From assembly GCF_037126435.1 (NCBI RefSeq), contig NZ_CP147020.1, positions 1,015,001 through 1,079,000 on the forward strand: 64,000 nt of DNA. The letters are read 5' to 3'. The translations under genes were made by a program, and so were the position numbers. The stretch is from Bernardetia sp. ABR2-2B. GTDB taxonomy: Bacteria > Bacteroidota > Bacteroidia > Cytophagales > Bernardetiaceae. Shown here in pieces: positions 19,609 to 28,968 of the stretch; within the stretch, counting starts at the first letter, position 1; the number at the start of each line of letters is the position of its first letter. The notes below the pieces were generated by a model that did not search any database, was not told the origin of the DNA, and saw only the letters and a list, made by a program, of their open reading frames with translations.

Positions 19609-19647
19609 AATTAGCTTCGCTGCTTTAACAGGTCGTAATTCGTAATT
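19609..19647 (+). repeat. 39-bp dispersed repeat, copy A
   Basis: Starts AATTAGCTTCGCTGCTTT and ends GGTCGTAATTCGTAATT. The same 39 bases occur at 36448-36486 with only two differences (AA against GG in the middle). Both copies lie at the 3' end of a minus-strand gene. Confidence 0.8.
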
Positions 19648-19652
19648 GATTT

Positions 19653-20699
19653 CTAAAGCTTTTTCATCAAATAAGCATATACGTCTGTCATTGCCTTAAT
19701 GTCATCTTTATGAACTTTTTCATCAGGCGAATGTACACCAGCTTCGGCAGCTCCAATAAAACACCAATCCATCGGATAAGCAGAAGATTGGATTTCTTTG
19801 GCATCACTTCCTCCATCATTTTCCACTTCTAGCTGATACTTTACACCTGATTCTTTTACTAAATCAATAATTTTGTTTAGATAACTTCTTCTCGGAATAT
19901 TTCTATCACGCATCGAAACGGCTACACCTTCTCCATGTTTTACGCCTTCAGTTATCCACGTAATATCAGAAATGAGACATTGTTTGATTCTATAATTTTC
20001 CCAAATCCATTTGAGCAAGAATGGCATTGTTCCTCCTCCAATTTCTTCATAACAAGAAAAAGCAAGGATTCCATCTTCTAGTGTTTCAGCAGTTTTGAGT
20101 AAATTCCAACAGCCCAAACGGTCGTCCATATAACAAGACTGAACGTACTCTTCTGTTTCTCTAAAATCTTGCTTGAATACAAATTCAGTTCCGACATCGA
20201 CAGTTCTATCAAACTCTAATTGTAGTTTTACTTCACCTAATGGCTTACGATGCTGCCTTGAGCCACGTTTTTTTTTCTTTTTACTTTTCTTCTTCTTTTT
20301 GTCTTTATCATTTTCATTTCCATACTTAACTTTTATCGTTCCTTCAATTTCTCCTTTTGAATCCTTTCCTATCAATTTGTATCCATCTTCATATTTTGGA
20401 GAGCCAATTCTGACCAAATGATTATCATAACGAGCCATAAACCCAATAGAATCAAAATGAGCAAAAGCAGCCGTTCGGGGTTTGCCAAAAACAAGTATCA
20501 AACAATCTTGAAAGTCATCTCCTTCTATAATTTGAGGTTGTACTTTCCAATGCTTTTGATTTTCTTTTACATAATTCAAAACAAATTCTTTCATAGGTGC
20601 TTCATTTCCTACTGGAGCAAAGACACCACACATTTTTTTCAGTAAGTCAAAATTTATATTGGATTTAGACATAGATTTAGGGGAAGAGATTGTATTCAA
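19653..20699 (-). CDS. M42/M20-like zinc aminopeptidase with a Lys-rich insertion
   Basis: Co-catalytic metallopeptidase. The metal ligands are seen in order: AHFDSIG (His81, Asp83), DDRLGCW, the Glu pair in CYEEIGGG, SDITW and a late His in GVHSPDEKVH. This matches the M42/glutamyl-aminopeptidase group, which trims N-terminal residues from peptides in the cytosol. Residues 128-152 form an inserted run with more than a dozen lysines, placed where the family has a beta domain; such an insert is unusual. An ATG ten codons in (MSKSNINFDLL) may be the true start. The 39-bp repeat follows the stop by 6 bases. Confidence 0.82.
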   Translation of the reverse strand: MNTISSPKSMSKSNINFDLLKKMCGVFAPVGNEAPMKEFVLNYVKENQKHWKVQPQIIEGDDFQDCLILVFGKPRTAAFAHFDSIGFMARYDNHLVRIGSPKYEDGYKLIGKDSKGEIEGTIKVKYGNENDKDKKKKKSKKKKKRGSRQHRKPLGEVKLQLEFDRTVDVGTEFVFKQDFRETEEYVQSCYMDDRLGCWNLLKTAETLEDGILAFSCYEEIGGGTMPFLLKWIWENYRIKQCLISDITWITEGVKHGEGVAVSMRDRNIPRRSYLNKIIDLVKESGVKYQLEVENDGGSDAKEIQSSAYPMDWCFIGAAEAGVHSPDEKVHKDDIKAMTDVYAYLMKKL

Positions 20700-20867
20700 A
20701 AGTTGAGGATTTTGTTTATTAAAATAAATTTAGAAATTATTGACTATCAGCCTATTGTAAGTTAAAACAGCAATTTATTTAATTTCTATTCCTAAGAGAA
20801 AAATAATTGAATAGACAAAAATAGAATTTTATTAACTGGTTATTGATAACTGTTTACTGGTAACTGA

Positions 20868-21872
20868 TTAATACGCCCATTTCAAATATACTGCGCCCCA
20901 TGTAAAACCACCACCAAAGGCAGCCAAGACTAGATTATCTCCTTTCTTGAATTTATCTTCGAAATCTCTTATACATAGTGGAATTGTTGCAGAGGTAGTA
21001 TTTCCATATTTTTCGATATTCACTAACACTTTTTCAGAATCTAAACCAAGTCGTTTTGCAGTTGCATCTATGATTCTCAAATTAGCTTGATGAGGAACAA
21101 GAAAATCAATACTATTACCATCAAGACCATTTTTTTCGGCTAGTTCAGCTGATGTATCTGCCATATTTTTTACAGCATGTTTGAAAACTACTGCGCCATG
21201 TTGGATTACATAATGCTCTTTATTCTCTACTGTTTCTTTAGTTGCTGGATAACGGCTACCTCCTGCTTTCATATAAAGCTCTGTTGCTCCTGCTCCATCA
21301 CTTCTCAAAATAGAATCTACAATGCCATTTCCTTCTGTATCTGCTTCTAAAAGCACAGCACCTGCACCATCTCCAAAAAGAATACACGTTTGGCGATCTT
21401 CATAATCTATAATAGAAGACATTTTATCTGCTCCAACAACAATAATTTTTTTATATTTTCCTGTTTCTATAAACTGACTTGCCGTAACAAGACTGTATAA
21501 AAAACCAGAACAAGCTGCCATTACATCATAACTCAAACAGTTTAGACCTGCCCCGTGTGCTACAATATTCCCTGTTGCTGGAAATACCATATCAGGCGTT
21601 GTGGTAGCACAAATTAAAAAATCAATTTCTTCAGCTTTTGTATTTGTTTTCTCTAAAAGTCCTTTTACAGCTTCAGTTGCCATATAAGAAGTTCCAATTC
21701 CTTCGCCTTTTAATATTCGTCTTTCTTCTATTCCTGTACGTGATTTTATCCATTCATCATTTGTATCAACCATCGTTTCGAGTTCCTTGTTTGTAAGAAC
21801 ATAATCAGGGACATAGCCAAAAACACCTGTAATGGCAGCTTGTATTTTATTTGTAGAAGGAGTAGAATTCAT
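20868..21872 (-). CDS. fabH: 3-oxoacyl-ACP synthase III (FabH)
   Basis: Starts fatty acid synthesis by condensing acetyl-CoA (or a branched acyl-CoA) with malonyl-ACP. The Cys-His-Asn triad is complete: Cys121 in [10 protein letters not shown], His in VPHQANLRI, Asn in [10 protein letters not shown]. The start [17 protein letters not shown] and TRTGIEERR-type block are standard, and the length of 334 is normal. There are no fab neighbours here; the fabG at 33486 is remote. Branched-chain priming is common in this phylum but not shown by the sequence. Confidence 0.94.
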   Translation of the reverse strand: MNSTPSTNKIQAAITGVFGYVPDYVLTNKELETMVDTNDEWIKSRTGIEERRILKGEGIGTSYMATEAVKGLLEKTNTKAEEIDFLICATTTPDMVFPATGNIVAHGAGLNCLSYDVMAACSGFLYSLVTASQFIETGKYKKIIVVGADKMSSIIDYEDRQTCILFGDGAGAVLLEADTEGNGIVDSILRSDGAGATELYMKAGGSRYPATKETVENKEHYVIQHGAVVFKHAVKNMADTSAELAEKNGLDGNSIDFLVPHQANLRIIDATAKRLGLDSEKVLVNIEKYGNTTSATIPLCIRDFEDKFKKGDNLVLAAFGGGFTWGAVYLKWAY

Positions 21873-22169
21873 AGAAAAATAATAGAAAAAAGTAATGAAT
21901 ATCGTTTATTGTATTGTGTTTTTTCGTAAATGCACAATTTGCAACAAGTAAATTGTAAATGATTTGCTAAGGTAATAAAGACTTAAAGAACTTGCAAGTA
22001 ATAGCATTACTTCTCTTTGGTATTTTATGATTCTCTTCAACTACTATGTTTTCTTTTGAATAAATTAAGATGATACCCTTTATCGTAAGTAACTTGAGCT
22101 GTTTAAATTGAAATAAGATTTTATTTTTTAGATAAAATAACCGTATTTTTGAGATTCAATCCTAATCTA

Positions 22170-24659
22170 ATGAACCCTTCTATTTTGAAAGCTATCTTGA
22201 AAAATCAATCTAAAATCTTAGAAAAAAGTGTTTTTGTATTCTATATTACAATTTTATTCTTTATTTCCTTATCCTCTTCTGCTCAAAATAAATCAGAGAT
22301 AATAATTGAAGGACAAGTTTTGGATTCGCTCAAAAATCCAGTCAAAAATGCTTCTGTTGGAATTTTGGAAGAAGGAAAAGCTGTTCAGACAGACTCATTA
22401 GGAAACTTTAGATTAGAATCTTCTTCTACTTTCTCAAAAGAATTTTTAGGAAAAGAAGTTACACTTGCAGCCCAACATCCAGAGTTTAGAACATTCAGAC
22501 AGAAAATAGTTTTAAAATCCTATCAAAAATATAGCATTCGTCTTTCAGAGTTTGAAGAATTAAAGGCTGTCGAAATTACAGCAAAATTGAATAATGATGA
22601 TAGAGAAACCAGTAAAATAATCCTTGACCCAAAAGGACTAGAAAATACACCCACAGGAACAGGCGAGTTTTCACAGATTTTGGTTACACTTGGTTTGGGA
22701 ATTGTCAGTAATAGTGAACTTTCATCTGCTTATTCGGTGCGTGGAGGAAATTATGAGGAAAATTTGATTTATGTAAATGGAATAGAAATTTACCGTCCTT
22801 TTTTGGTGCGTTCGGGTCAGCAGGAAGGACTTAGTTTTGTCAATCTTGACTTAGTAAAAAAAGTAGAGTTTTCGGCAGGTGGTTGGCAAGCAAAATGGGG
22901 CGACAAACTTTCTTCTGTCTTGAATGTAGATTATAAAAACCCTACTTCCTTTGCAGGTTCGGCTTCGGTAGGTCTTTTGGGAGGAAATGCACACATAGAA
23001 GGAGCAAACAAATCAAAACGCTTTTCTTATTTGGCAGGAATACGTCATAAAGATTTGAGTTATTTGTTGGGAACACTAGAAACTGACGGCGAATATCAAC
23101 CTCGTTTTTCTGATTTTCAGTCGCTTTTAGGTTATAAATTAGGAAAATTAGATAAAGACGGAAATTTCAAAAATCAAGATAAAAACACTACCCTTAGTCT
23201 TCTGATGGCATATTCTCAAAACCGTTATCGTGTTTTCCCTACTGGAAGAGAAACTACTTTTGGGACATTTGATGAGCAGGTTCGTTTTTTTGTAGATTAT
23301 ACAGGCGAGGAGCTAATGAATTATACAACCTATCAAACGGCATTGAGATTAACTCAAAAATTCTCTCAAAACTTTTCAATGGACTTTACGCTTTCAGGTG
23401 TGGATACTAGAGAAAGGGAATTTGTAGATACAGAAGGTGCATACCGTTTGTGTGATGTAAACAATGATATTACTTCTGACAATTTTAATAAATGTACATT
23501 GGTTCGTGGGGCAGCTTCAGAGTATTTTTATGCTCGTAATTCGCTTGATGCACAGATTTATTCCTTCAAAAATCGTTCTTCGCTTCGCTTAGGAAATCGA
23601 ACAATGGTGGAGTTTGGAGGAGAAATAAAAAGTGAAAATATAAATGACGAACTCTATGAATATAAAGTCTTGGATTCGGCAGGTTTTGCAGATATAAATT
23701 ACTTTGTAGATACAGAAACCACTCTTAATTCAATCCGAACACAGGGTTATGCTCAAATTTCGCATTTTTTTGGAACAGATACAGCCGAGTGGCACAATGT
23801 TACTTTCGGAGTGCGTGTTCATAATTGGTCATTGAATGGACAGACTTTTATCAGTCCACGCCTTCAATACAAATATCAACCAGACTGGAAAGCAGATATT
23901 CAGTTTGGACTGGCAGCAGGAATTTATCAACAATCGCCATTTTATAGAGAACTACGAAATTTTTCAGGACAGATAAATGAATCTCTTTTAGCACAGCGTT
24001 CTTTGCATATTATTGGAAGTATGGATTGGGATTTTAAATTCTCAAAACGCCCTTTTAAATTGATTGTAGAGAGTTATTACAAACAAATTGCAAATCTTAT
24101 TCCGTATGATGTAGATAATATGCGACTGCGTTATTATGCCACCAATGCAGCTAGAGGTTATGCGTGGGGAATTGATTCTCGTATTAGTGGCGAGTTTATT
24201 AGAGGAACAGAATCTTGGTTTAGTTTATCTTATTTACAGACTAAAGAAAATACAGATTTTGATGAGCGTGATTTTATTCGTCGTCCGTCTGACCAGCGAG
24301 TAACGGCTACCATATTTTTTGAAGACCATTTTCCAAACAATCCTACTTTTAGAGTGAATCTACGTCTTTTGTTTGGTTCTGGAGTTCCTTTTGGTGCGCC
24401 AAATAATCAAAATTACCGTTCATTTTTCAATAATCCTGCGTATCGTCGTGTAGATATTGGCTTTTCTAAATCTTTGGTTTTTGATGAAAATAAACGCATA
24501 AAATCGATTTGGTTAGGCTTGGAAGTTCTGAATATTTTGGGAGTAGAAAATATCATTTCTCATCAATGGATAAGTGATTATGTAAATGATGTTCAACTTG
24601 CCGTTCCAAACGGACTTTCTCAGCGTTTTTTAAATGTTCGTGGGGTTGTGAAGTTTTAA
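22170..24659 (+). CDS. TonB-dependent receptor with carboxypeptidase-like regulatory domain
   Basis: Outer-membrane gated channel. After an N-terminal hydrophobic export segment (SVFVFYITILFFISLSSSAQ) comes a carboxypeptidase-regulatory-like domain (IIEGQVLDSLKNPVKNASVGI), a plug (SSAYSVRGGNYEENLIYVNG) and a barrel to the C-terminal aromatic end VRGVVKF. The length is normal for a receptor without a SusD partner, and none is adjacent, so a small ligand such as a siderophore or a metal complex is as likely as a glycan. ATG at 22170 is preferred over TTG at 22149. Confidence 0.88.
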   Translation: MNPSILKAILKNQSKILEKSVFVFYITILFFISLSSSAQNKSEIIIEGQVLDSLKNPVKNASVGILEEGKAVQTDSLGNFRLESSSTFSKEFLGKEVTLAAQHPEFRTFRQKIVLKSYQKYSIRLSEFEELKAVEITAKLNNDDRETSKIILDPKGLENTPTGTGEFSQILVTLGLGIVSNSELSSAYSVRGGNYEENLIYVNGIEIYRPFLVRSGQQEGLSFVNLDLVKKVEFSAGGWQAKWGDKLSSVLNVDYKNPTSFAGSASVGLLGGNAHIEGANKSKRFSYLAGIRHKDLSYLLGTLETDGEYQPRFSDFQSLLGYKLGKLDKDGNFKNQDKNTTLSLLMAYSQNRYRVFPTGRETTFGTFDEQVRFFVDYTGEELMNYTTYQTALRLTQKFSQNFSMDFTLSGVDTREREFVDTEGAYRLCDVNNDITSDNFNKCTLVRGAASEYFYARNSLDAQIYSFKNRSSLRLGNRTMVEFGGEIKSENINDELYEYKVLDSAGFADINYFVDTETTLNSIRTQGYAQISHFFGTDTAEWHNVTFGVRVHNWSLNGQTFISPRLQYKYQPDWKADIQFGLAAGIYQQSPFYRELRNFSGQINESLLAQRSLHIIGSMDWDFKFSKRPFKLIVESYYKQIANLIPYDVDNMRLRYYATNAARGYAWGIDSRISGEFIRGTESWFSLSYLQTKENTDFDERDFIRRPSDQRVTATIFFEDHFPNNPTFRVNLRLLFGSGVPFGAPNNQNYRSFFNNPAYRRVDIGFSKSLVFDENKRIKSIWLGLEVLNILGVENIISHQWISDYVNDVQLAVPNGLSQRFLNVRGVVKF

Positions 24660-24718
24660 TTAAAATGTTGTCGTCGGTGGTATAACAGCAAAATATTTTT
24701 ACATTAAAAAATAAAAGA

Positions 24719-24949
24719 ATGGAAGAACAGAGAAAGAAATTTAACTCTACAGACTTTGTATTACGGATAATTGTCGACTTTATAATTCTATGTAGTGGTT
24801 CATTTTTGTTTTGTGCAGGGTTAGGAGCTGCAATTATTGGAGAAAGTAATGGGGTAACTGCTATGGCAATAGGAGGTGTGTTTATTGCTTTATTTATTTT
24901 AATTCGCCTTTGGAGAAAAGAATACAGAGAAAGAAATTCAGATAGATAA
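24719..24949 (+). CDS. Small two-helix membrane protein, paralogue 1
   Basis: 76 residues, polar start (MEEQRKKFNSTDF), two membrane helices (IIVDFIILCSGSFLFCAGL; AMAIGGVFIALFILI) and a basic tail with RLWRKEY. The next gene has the same plan and the same RLWRKEY motif, so the two are a tandem duplication. Function unknown. The tail on the inside is inferred from the positive charges. Confidence 0.65.
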   Translation: MEEQRKKFNSTDFVLRIIVDFIILCSGSFLFCAGLGAAIIGESNGVTAMAIGGVFIALFILIRLWRKEYRERNSDR

Positions 24950-24966
24950 ATTTAAAGTTTCTAAAA

Positions 24967-25194
24967 ATGCAAAATCAAAACAAAAAAAGCAACCTAAAAT
25001 ACTTCATCTTATTTATTGTAATTGATATAATTACGCTAGGGTTGGGAACTTATATATTTCTCTTTGGTGTGCGTTCTTTAATCAATCATCCGTCTTATGG
25101 TGGACAAGATATGCCTTTGGGAGCAGTTTTGATTATTCTATTTTTCTTAACTCGCCTTTGGAGAAAAGAGTATAAAACACAAAAAAACGAGTGA
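24967..25194 (+). CDS. Small two-helix membrane protein, paralogue 2
   Basis: 75 residues, same layout as the gene 17 bases upstream: polar start, helix (FILFIVIDIITLGLGTYIFLF), short outer loop, helix (LGAVLIILFFLT) and the tail RLWRKEYKTQKNE. The pair precedes an FNT-type channel gene on the same strand, with an 84-base spacer, so co-transcription is possible. Nothing ties it to a known family. Confidence 0.65.
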   Translation: MQNQNKKSNLKYFILFIVIDIITLGLGTYIFLFGVRSLINHPSYGGQDMPLGAVLIILFFLTRLWRKEYKTQKNE

Positions 25195-25278
25195 TTTTGA
25201 ACATAATTCTTAAATGCAAAGTTGGAAAAAGACTTCAAATTATCTTCACAATTTGAAACCACTTTTCGCCTACTTAAA

Positions 25279-26163
25279 ATGAAAGAAACAAACAAAAAAA
25301 TACAAGAAGTATTAGAGCAGAAAGAAAATCAACAAAAACAAGAATCTGAAATCCATTCTGACCAAGCTAAATCGGCAGATGAAATTTTAGAGGAAGAAAT
25401 ACAGATTGGTCTGCACGAACATAAACGCCCTCCGATAAGATTATTTTTTTCAGCATTTTCAGCTGGTTTGGAAGTGGGTTTCAGTGTTTTCTTATTAGGA
25501 ATTTTCCATCATTTATTTGCTGGTTCTGTTTCAGAATCTACATTGACCATTATTTTAGCTCTTGGCTATACAATAGGTTTTATTTTCATTGTGATTGGTC
25601 GTTCAGAGCTTTTTACCGAACATACGACGTTAGCTACATTACCTGTTTTAAACAAATTGGCTTCTGTCAAAAGTTTGGGTAAAGTATGGGGAGTTGTGTA
25701 TGCTGGGAATATTTTAGGAGGTTATTTATTTGCCTTGATGCTTATGTATATGGTGCAAGGAATGAATCTGATGGACATGAAAGATATGGAAGAAATAGCT
25801 CTCAAACTGACCAAACCTTCTTCTATACATATTTTTGTGAGTGCTATTATTGCTGGTTGGCTCATGGGACTTTTATCTTGGCTCGTTACGGCATCAAAAG
25901 AAACAATTAGTCGTATTTTTATTGTAACTCTAATCACTGCTGTTATCGGTATTGCCCACCTACATCATTCTATAGTGGGTTCTATTGAAGTTTTTGCAGG
26001 TTTTTTATTGAGTGATAAAATATCTTTTATGGACTATTTGAGAGTGCAGGGAATTTCTACTCTAGGAAATGCTATTGGGGGAGTTGTTTTTGTTGCCGTT
26101 TTGAAGTATGCTCATGTTAGACCCAACGAAAAAAATGAAGATAGATTTTCTTATTTTAATTAG
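25279..26163 (+). CDS. Formate/nitrite transporter (FNT) family channel
   Basis: Integral membrane channel of the FNT fold, of the YfdC-like branch. About six helices follow a polar, coiled-coil-like N-terminal part (KKIQEVLEQKENQQKQESE). Landmarks are FFSAFSAGLEVGFS, GRSELFTEHTTLA, YAGNILGGYLFA, AIIAGWLMGLLSWLV and the C-terminal GNAIGG. Family members pass small anions such as formate, nitrite or hydrosulfide; the substrate of the YfdC branch is not established. The frame is open from 25222, but the ATG at 25279 is a better start than the TTG-type start upstream. Confidence 0.82.
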   Translation: MKETNKKIQEVLEQKENQQKQESEIHSDQAKSADEILEEEIQIGLHEHKRPPIRLFFSAFSAGLEVGFSVFLLGIFHHLFAGSVSESTLTIILALGYTIGFIFIVIGRSELFTEHTTLATLPVLNKLASVKSLGKVWGVVYAGNILGGYLFALMLMYMVQGMNLMDMKDMEEIALKLTKPSSIHIFVSAIIAGWLMGLLSWLVTASKETISRIFIVTLITAVIGIAHLHHSIVGSIEVFAGFLLSDKISFMDYLRVQGISTLGNAIGGVVFVAVLKYAHVRPNEKNEDRFSYFN

Positions 26164-26260
26164 AGTTATTAAGTTTTTCCATAACTAAAATTATGGGTGT
26201 AGCTGAACTTTGATTTTATAATAAAGAAGCCGTTTTCCCTTATTTTTAATCAATAAAAGT

Positions 26261-26304
26261 AAAACCATTTCCTTTACTCTATGCAGAATAAAAGAAATGG
26301 TTTT
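26261..26304. terminator. Hairpin terminator between convergent genes
   Basis: AAAACCATTTC pairs perfectly with GAAATGGTTTT, with partial pairing CTTTA/TAAAAG inside. It lies between the plus-strand FNT gene and the minus-strand rhodopsin gene. Confidence 0.8.
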
Positions 26305-26391
26305 GTTTAAGTAAAATATGATTTTGTTTCACTCTAAATATTTTTTTTCAAAAGAAAAATAGTATTTTATTTAGATTACAATTTGATTAAT

Positions 26392-27150
26392 TTATGCTTT
26401 TGCACCTTTTAAGCCATCAGTATTCTGAACAGCCATACTATATACTACCAAACCAAATCCAATTTTGTTGATGGCATCGGCAATATTATAAAGTAAATCT
26501 ACATTAGAAGATTCCCAACCAAACCACACATTAAAAGGACCACCAGGCATACACATATAACCGATTGGATAAATAGCCCAACCTACCAATACAAACCAAG
26601 CTAGATAACGAACACCTTTAATAACTGCTGGGTCGCCTGATTTATCAGCCAATTGTTTAACTTCTCCAGCCCAAGCTGTATAAAGAATATATACATATCC
26701 CAATGTAGAAATTGTACCCCAAAGCACAGAATGAAACATTGTTCCGTCTGTGAAAGCTTCACCTATATAACCAGTAACGAGCATAAAAGCAGAAGCAGCA
26801 ATTAGTTTCCAAAGCAAAGAAAGTTTTGCACCAGCAGCCTTAGTTAATAAATAAAACTCTACACACATAAGAGGAACAGTAAGTGTCCAGTCTATATAAC
26901 GGAGAGCTGTTGGGTTTTCTCCTGTAATAGCATAGTAATCTCTCATATAATAATAGTGAACGGCTGCAATTCCTGTAATTAATCCAGAAACAAGTAACGA
27001 AGTTTTCCATTTGTCAGACACTCTACTTCTCTCAAAAAAGAAAAATATAGAAGCTGCAAACATTGCCATATAACCTGTAAAAAAAGTAAAGGCGACAGGA
27101 TCATCTTTTTGTATTTTGATGATATCAGCTAAGAGCATTAAAAAATCCAT
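26392..27150 (-). CDS. Proteorhodopsin-type light-driven proton pump
   Basis: Seven-helix retinal protein of 252 residues. Helix C reads RYIDWTLTVPLMCVEFYLL, giving the DTE triad Asp87, Thr91, Glu98 of proton pumps (acceptor Asp87, donor Glu98). His65 sits 22 residues before Asp87, as in marine proteorhodopsin, and the retinal lysine is Lys229 in DAINKIGFG with Asp225 four residues earlier. The spectral tuning site, eight residues after Asp87, is Met95, which points to green rather than blue absorption. No carotenoid-cleaving blh gene is in the window, so retinal supply is encoded elsewhere. It is a separate unit behind its own spacer. Confidence 0.95.
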   Translation of the reverse strand: MDFLMLLADIIKIQKDDPVAFTFFTGYMAMFAASIFFFFERSRVSDKWKTSLLVSGLITGIAAVHYYYMRDYYAITGENPTALRYIDWTLTVPLMCVEFYLLTKAAGAKLSLLWKLIAASAFMLVTGYIGEAFTDGTMFHSVLWGTISTLGYVYILYTAWAGEVKQLADKSGDPAVIKGVRYLAWFVLVGWAIYPIGYMCMPGGPFNVWFGWESSNVDLLYNIADAINKIGFGLVVYSMAVQNTDGLKGAKA

Positions 27151-27260
27151 AATAATGGTGGTTTAGTTTAAAAAATATTTTGTTTAATCTTTATATTTAA
27201 TTCCTAAACAGAGCTGTTCGTGATTTTGTTTGATTTTTTAGTGAAAAATCAAAAAACAAT

Positions 27261-28334
27261 TTACGTTATGAATTCTAGTAATGTCTCCAAACTCTCAACA
27301 ACTTTCTCCTCCAACATCCATTGCCAAGTATTTTCATTCTGCTTTTTCACTTTGATAATCAAATTATTTTCAATATTATTATTATTAAAATTTTCATTAA
27401 AAACTTCTGCGTAAACACCTCGTTTTTCTAGTGCTAGTTTTGTCCAATATGTTCCTATGGCATCGCCTTCAATGAAATAAGTAATTTTGTGTTCTTTATT
27501 CTGAATCTTAAAATTTCCCTTTTCTCTATCAAAATAAAGAGGAGGACGAATAAAAGCATTTGATAGTTCTCCATTCAAAACTAATTCTTCTGCCAAACCT
27601 ACAAGTAGTTTTCGGTTTTGTAATTTTCCTTTTCGATTTAATTTATTCGTATCAGAATTAGATGAAGAAATAAGCCACAAAGTATGGGCAATCTGTAAAA
27701 TAAGGTCTAATTCGTGTGTTGAGACTAAAATTGCTTTATTAAATTCTGTTGCAATCTGTGATAAAAGAAGCATTATTTCACTTCGGTTTACCAAATCTAA
27801 ATGTGCTGTTGGCTCATCTAAAAGCAAAATATCGCCTTCTTGTGCCAATGCTCGTCCAATCATAGTTTTTTGCCTAAGTCCATCACTCAACTCTCCTATC
27901 GGAATATCTGCATAATCATTCATCGAAACAGCTTCTAAAGCCCAATCAATCTTTTTTTGGTCTTCTTTATCAAGATTTCCACTCCACGAAGTATGAGGAT
28001 AACGCCCTAAAGCAATCAATTCTTTTACAGTTAGCCGAGTAGTAGCTGCTTGTTCTGTCAGAACGAGACTTATTTTTTTAGCAATTTCTTTTTTAGATAG
28101 TTTTTGAATTGACTTCTCAACTGTTTTTTCTGAATTATTATAATTTTCAAAGCTCAGAGAAACAGTTCCCAAAATTGGCTTCTGAACTCCTGCAATCGTT
28201 CGTAAAAGTGTTGATTTTCCTGCACCATTTATTCCCAATAAAGCCGTTAGTTTTCCTTTTTCTAAGTGAAGATTAAGATTTTCTAAAATTATTTTGGAAG
28301 GATAGCCAATGGTTAGGTTTTGAGTTTTGAGCAT
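27261..28334 (-). CDS. ABC transporter ATPase of the iron-siderophore/cobalamin type with a C-terminal extension
   Basis: Cytosolic ATPase subunit for importers such as FecE, FhuC or BtuD. Walker A is GINGAGKST, the signature is LSDGLRQK (a weak form of LSGGQ), Walker B is DILLLDEPTAHLDL and the switch His is in STHELDL. After residue about 230 the sequence continues for some 120 residues with no family match that I recognise (FDREKGNFKIQNKEHKITYF). No permease or binding protein is adjacent, so the partner lies elsewhere. The last portion may bind a ligand or regulate the ATPase; this is a guess. Confidence 0.8.
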   Translation of the reverse strand: MLKTQNLTIGYPSKIILENLNLHLEKGKLTALLGINGAGKSTLLRTIAGVQKPILGTVSLSFENYNNSEKTVEKSIQKLSKKEIAKKISLVLTEQAATTRLTVKELIALGRYPHTSWSGNLDKEDQKKIDWALEAVSMNDYADIPIGELSDGLRQKTMIGRALAQEGDILLLDEPTAHLDLVNRSEIMLLLSQIATEFNKAILVSTHELDLILQIAHTLWLISSSNSDTNKLNRKGKLQNRKLLVGLAEELVLNGELSNAFIRPPLYFDREKGNFKIQNKEHKITYFIEGDAIGTYWTKLALEKRGVYAEVFNENFNNNNIENNLIIKVKKQNENTWQWMLEEKVVESLETLLEFIT

Positions 28335-28365
28335 TTATTTTATATCCTATTTTTATTATTTATTT

Positions 28366-28388
28366 AAGCTGCGTAGCTGCAAAATATT
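28366..28388 (+). repeat. REP-like repeat, copy 1 beside the RAYT gene
   Basis: 23 bp beginning AAGCTGCGTAGCTGC and ending ATATT. Second direct copy at 28416-28438 and an inverted copy at 28969-28991. The core can fold as GCTGCGTAGC. Confidence 0.75.
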
Positions 28389-28415
28389 TGTAGAAATATA
28401 ACAAAACGAAACTTA

Positions 28416-28438
28416 AAGCTGCGTAGCTGCGAAATATT
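28416..28438 (+). repeat. REP-like repeat, copy 2
   Basis: Differs from copy 1 at one base (G for A after the GCTGC). It is 24 bases before the stop codon of the transposase gene. Confidence 0.75.
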
Positions 28439-28461
28439 GAAATTCTTATTTGATATTAAAA

Positions 28462-28929
28462 TCATTTGTCTTCAACCCATTCAAATAAATATTTCTCCTC
28501 ATAATCAATCTCAAACTTCTTTAATAATAAAATATATTCTTCTCTAAAAGTTCTTTTTCTATGATGTTTAGGCTGATTTAGAATATAATTTACAACATTA
28601 TCCAAAGCAGATTTCGAATAAGTAAATGCTCCATAACCTCTTTGCCATTCAAATTTTGTTTTTACAAACTTCTTCTCTTTTATAAATTTATTAGACGATG
28701 TTTTTATTTCACTTACTAAATCTGAAATAGTCAAATTAGGATTTAATCCAATAAGCAAATGTAAATGGTCAGGCATACAATAAATTGCCAAAGGCTTATG
28801 TCCTACTTGTTTCACAATCCCTGTAATGTACATTTGCAATTCATCTCTAAATGATTCTTTTATCAAACTATTTCTTCCCTTTACAGCAAAAACAAGCTGA
28901 ACATAAAGTTGTGTATAAGCATTTGGCAT
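28462..28929 (-). CDS. IS200/IS605-like Y1 transposase (RAYT type)
   Basis: HUH-class single-strand transposase of 155 residues. The metal-binding motif is in MPDHLHLLIGL, with the start MPNAYTQLYVQLVFAVKGR and a helix VVNYILNQPKHH that holds a Tyr as candidate nucleophile. It is bordered by REP-like repeats on both sides (two direct, one inverted), which is the layout of REP-associated tyrosine transposases: they move or spread short palindromes and are often kept by the host. ATG at 28929 is preferred over TTG at 28950. No TnpB gene is present. Confidence 0.85.
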   Translation of the reverse strand: MPNAYTQLYVQLVFAVKGRNSLIKESFRDELQMYITGIVKQVGHKPLAIYCMPDHLHLLIGLNPNLTISDLVSEIKTSSNKFIKEKKFVKTKFEWQRGYGAFTYSKSALDNVVNYILNQPKHHRKRTFREEYILLLKKFEIDYEEKYLFEWVEDK

Positions 28930-28968
28930 AATTATTTTTTTTAAAATCAAAATAAAATTTAATCTACA

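Noticed and set aside
27231-27251. Hairpin TGATTTTT/AAAAATCA before the rhodopsin gene
   Set aside because: Short A/T-only stem without a T run on the gene strand; could be chance.
28366-28438. Possible CRISPR-like repeats near the RAYT gene
   Set aside because: Only two direct copies plus one inverted copy, which is the REP layout.
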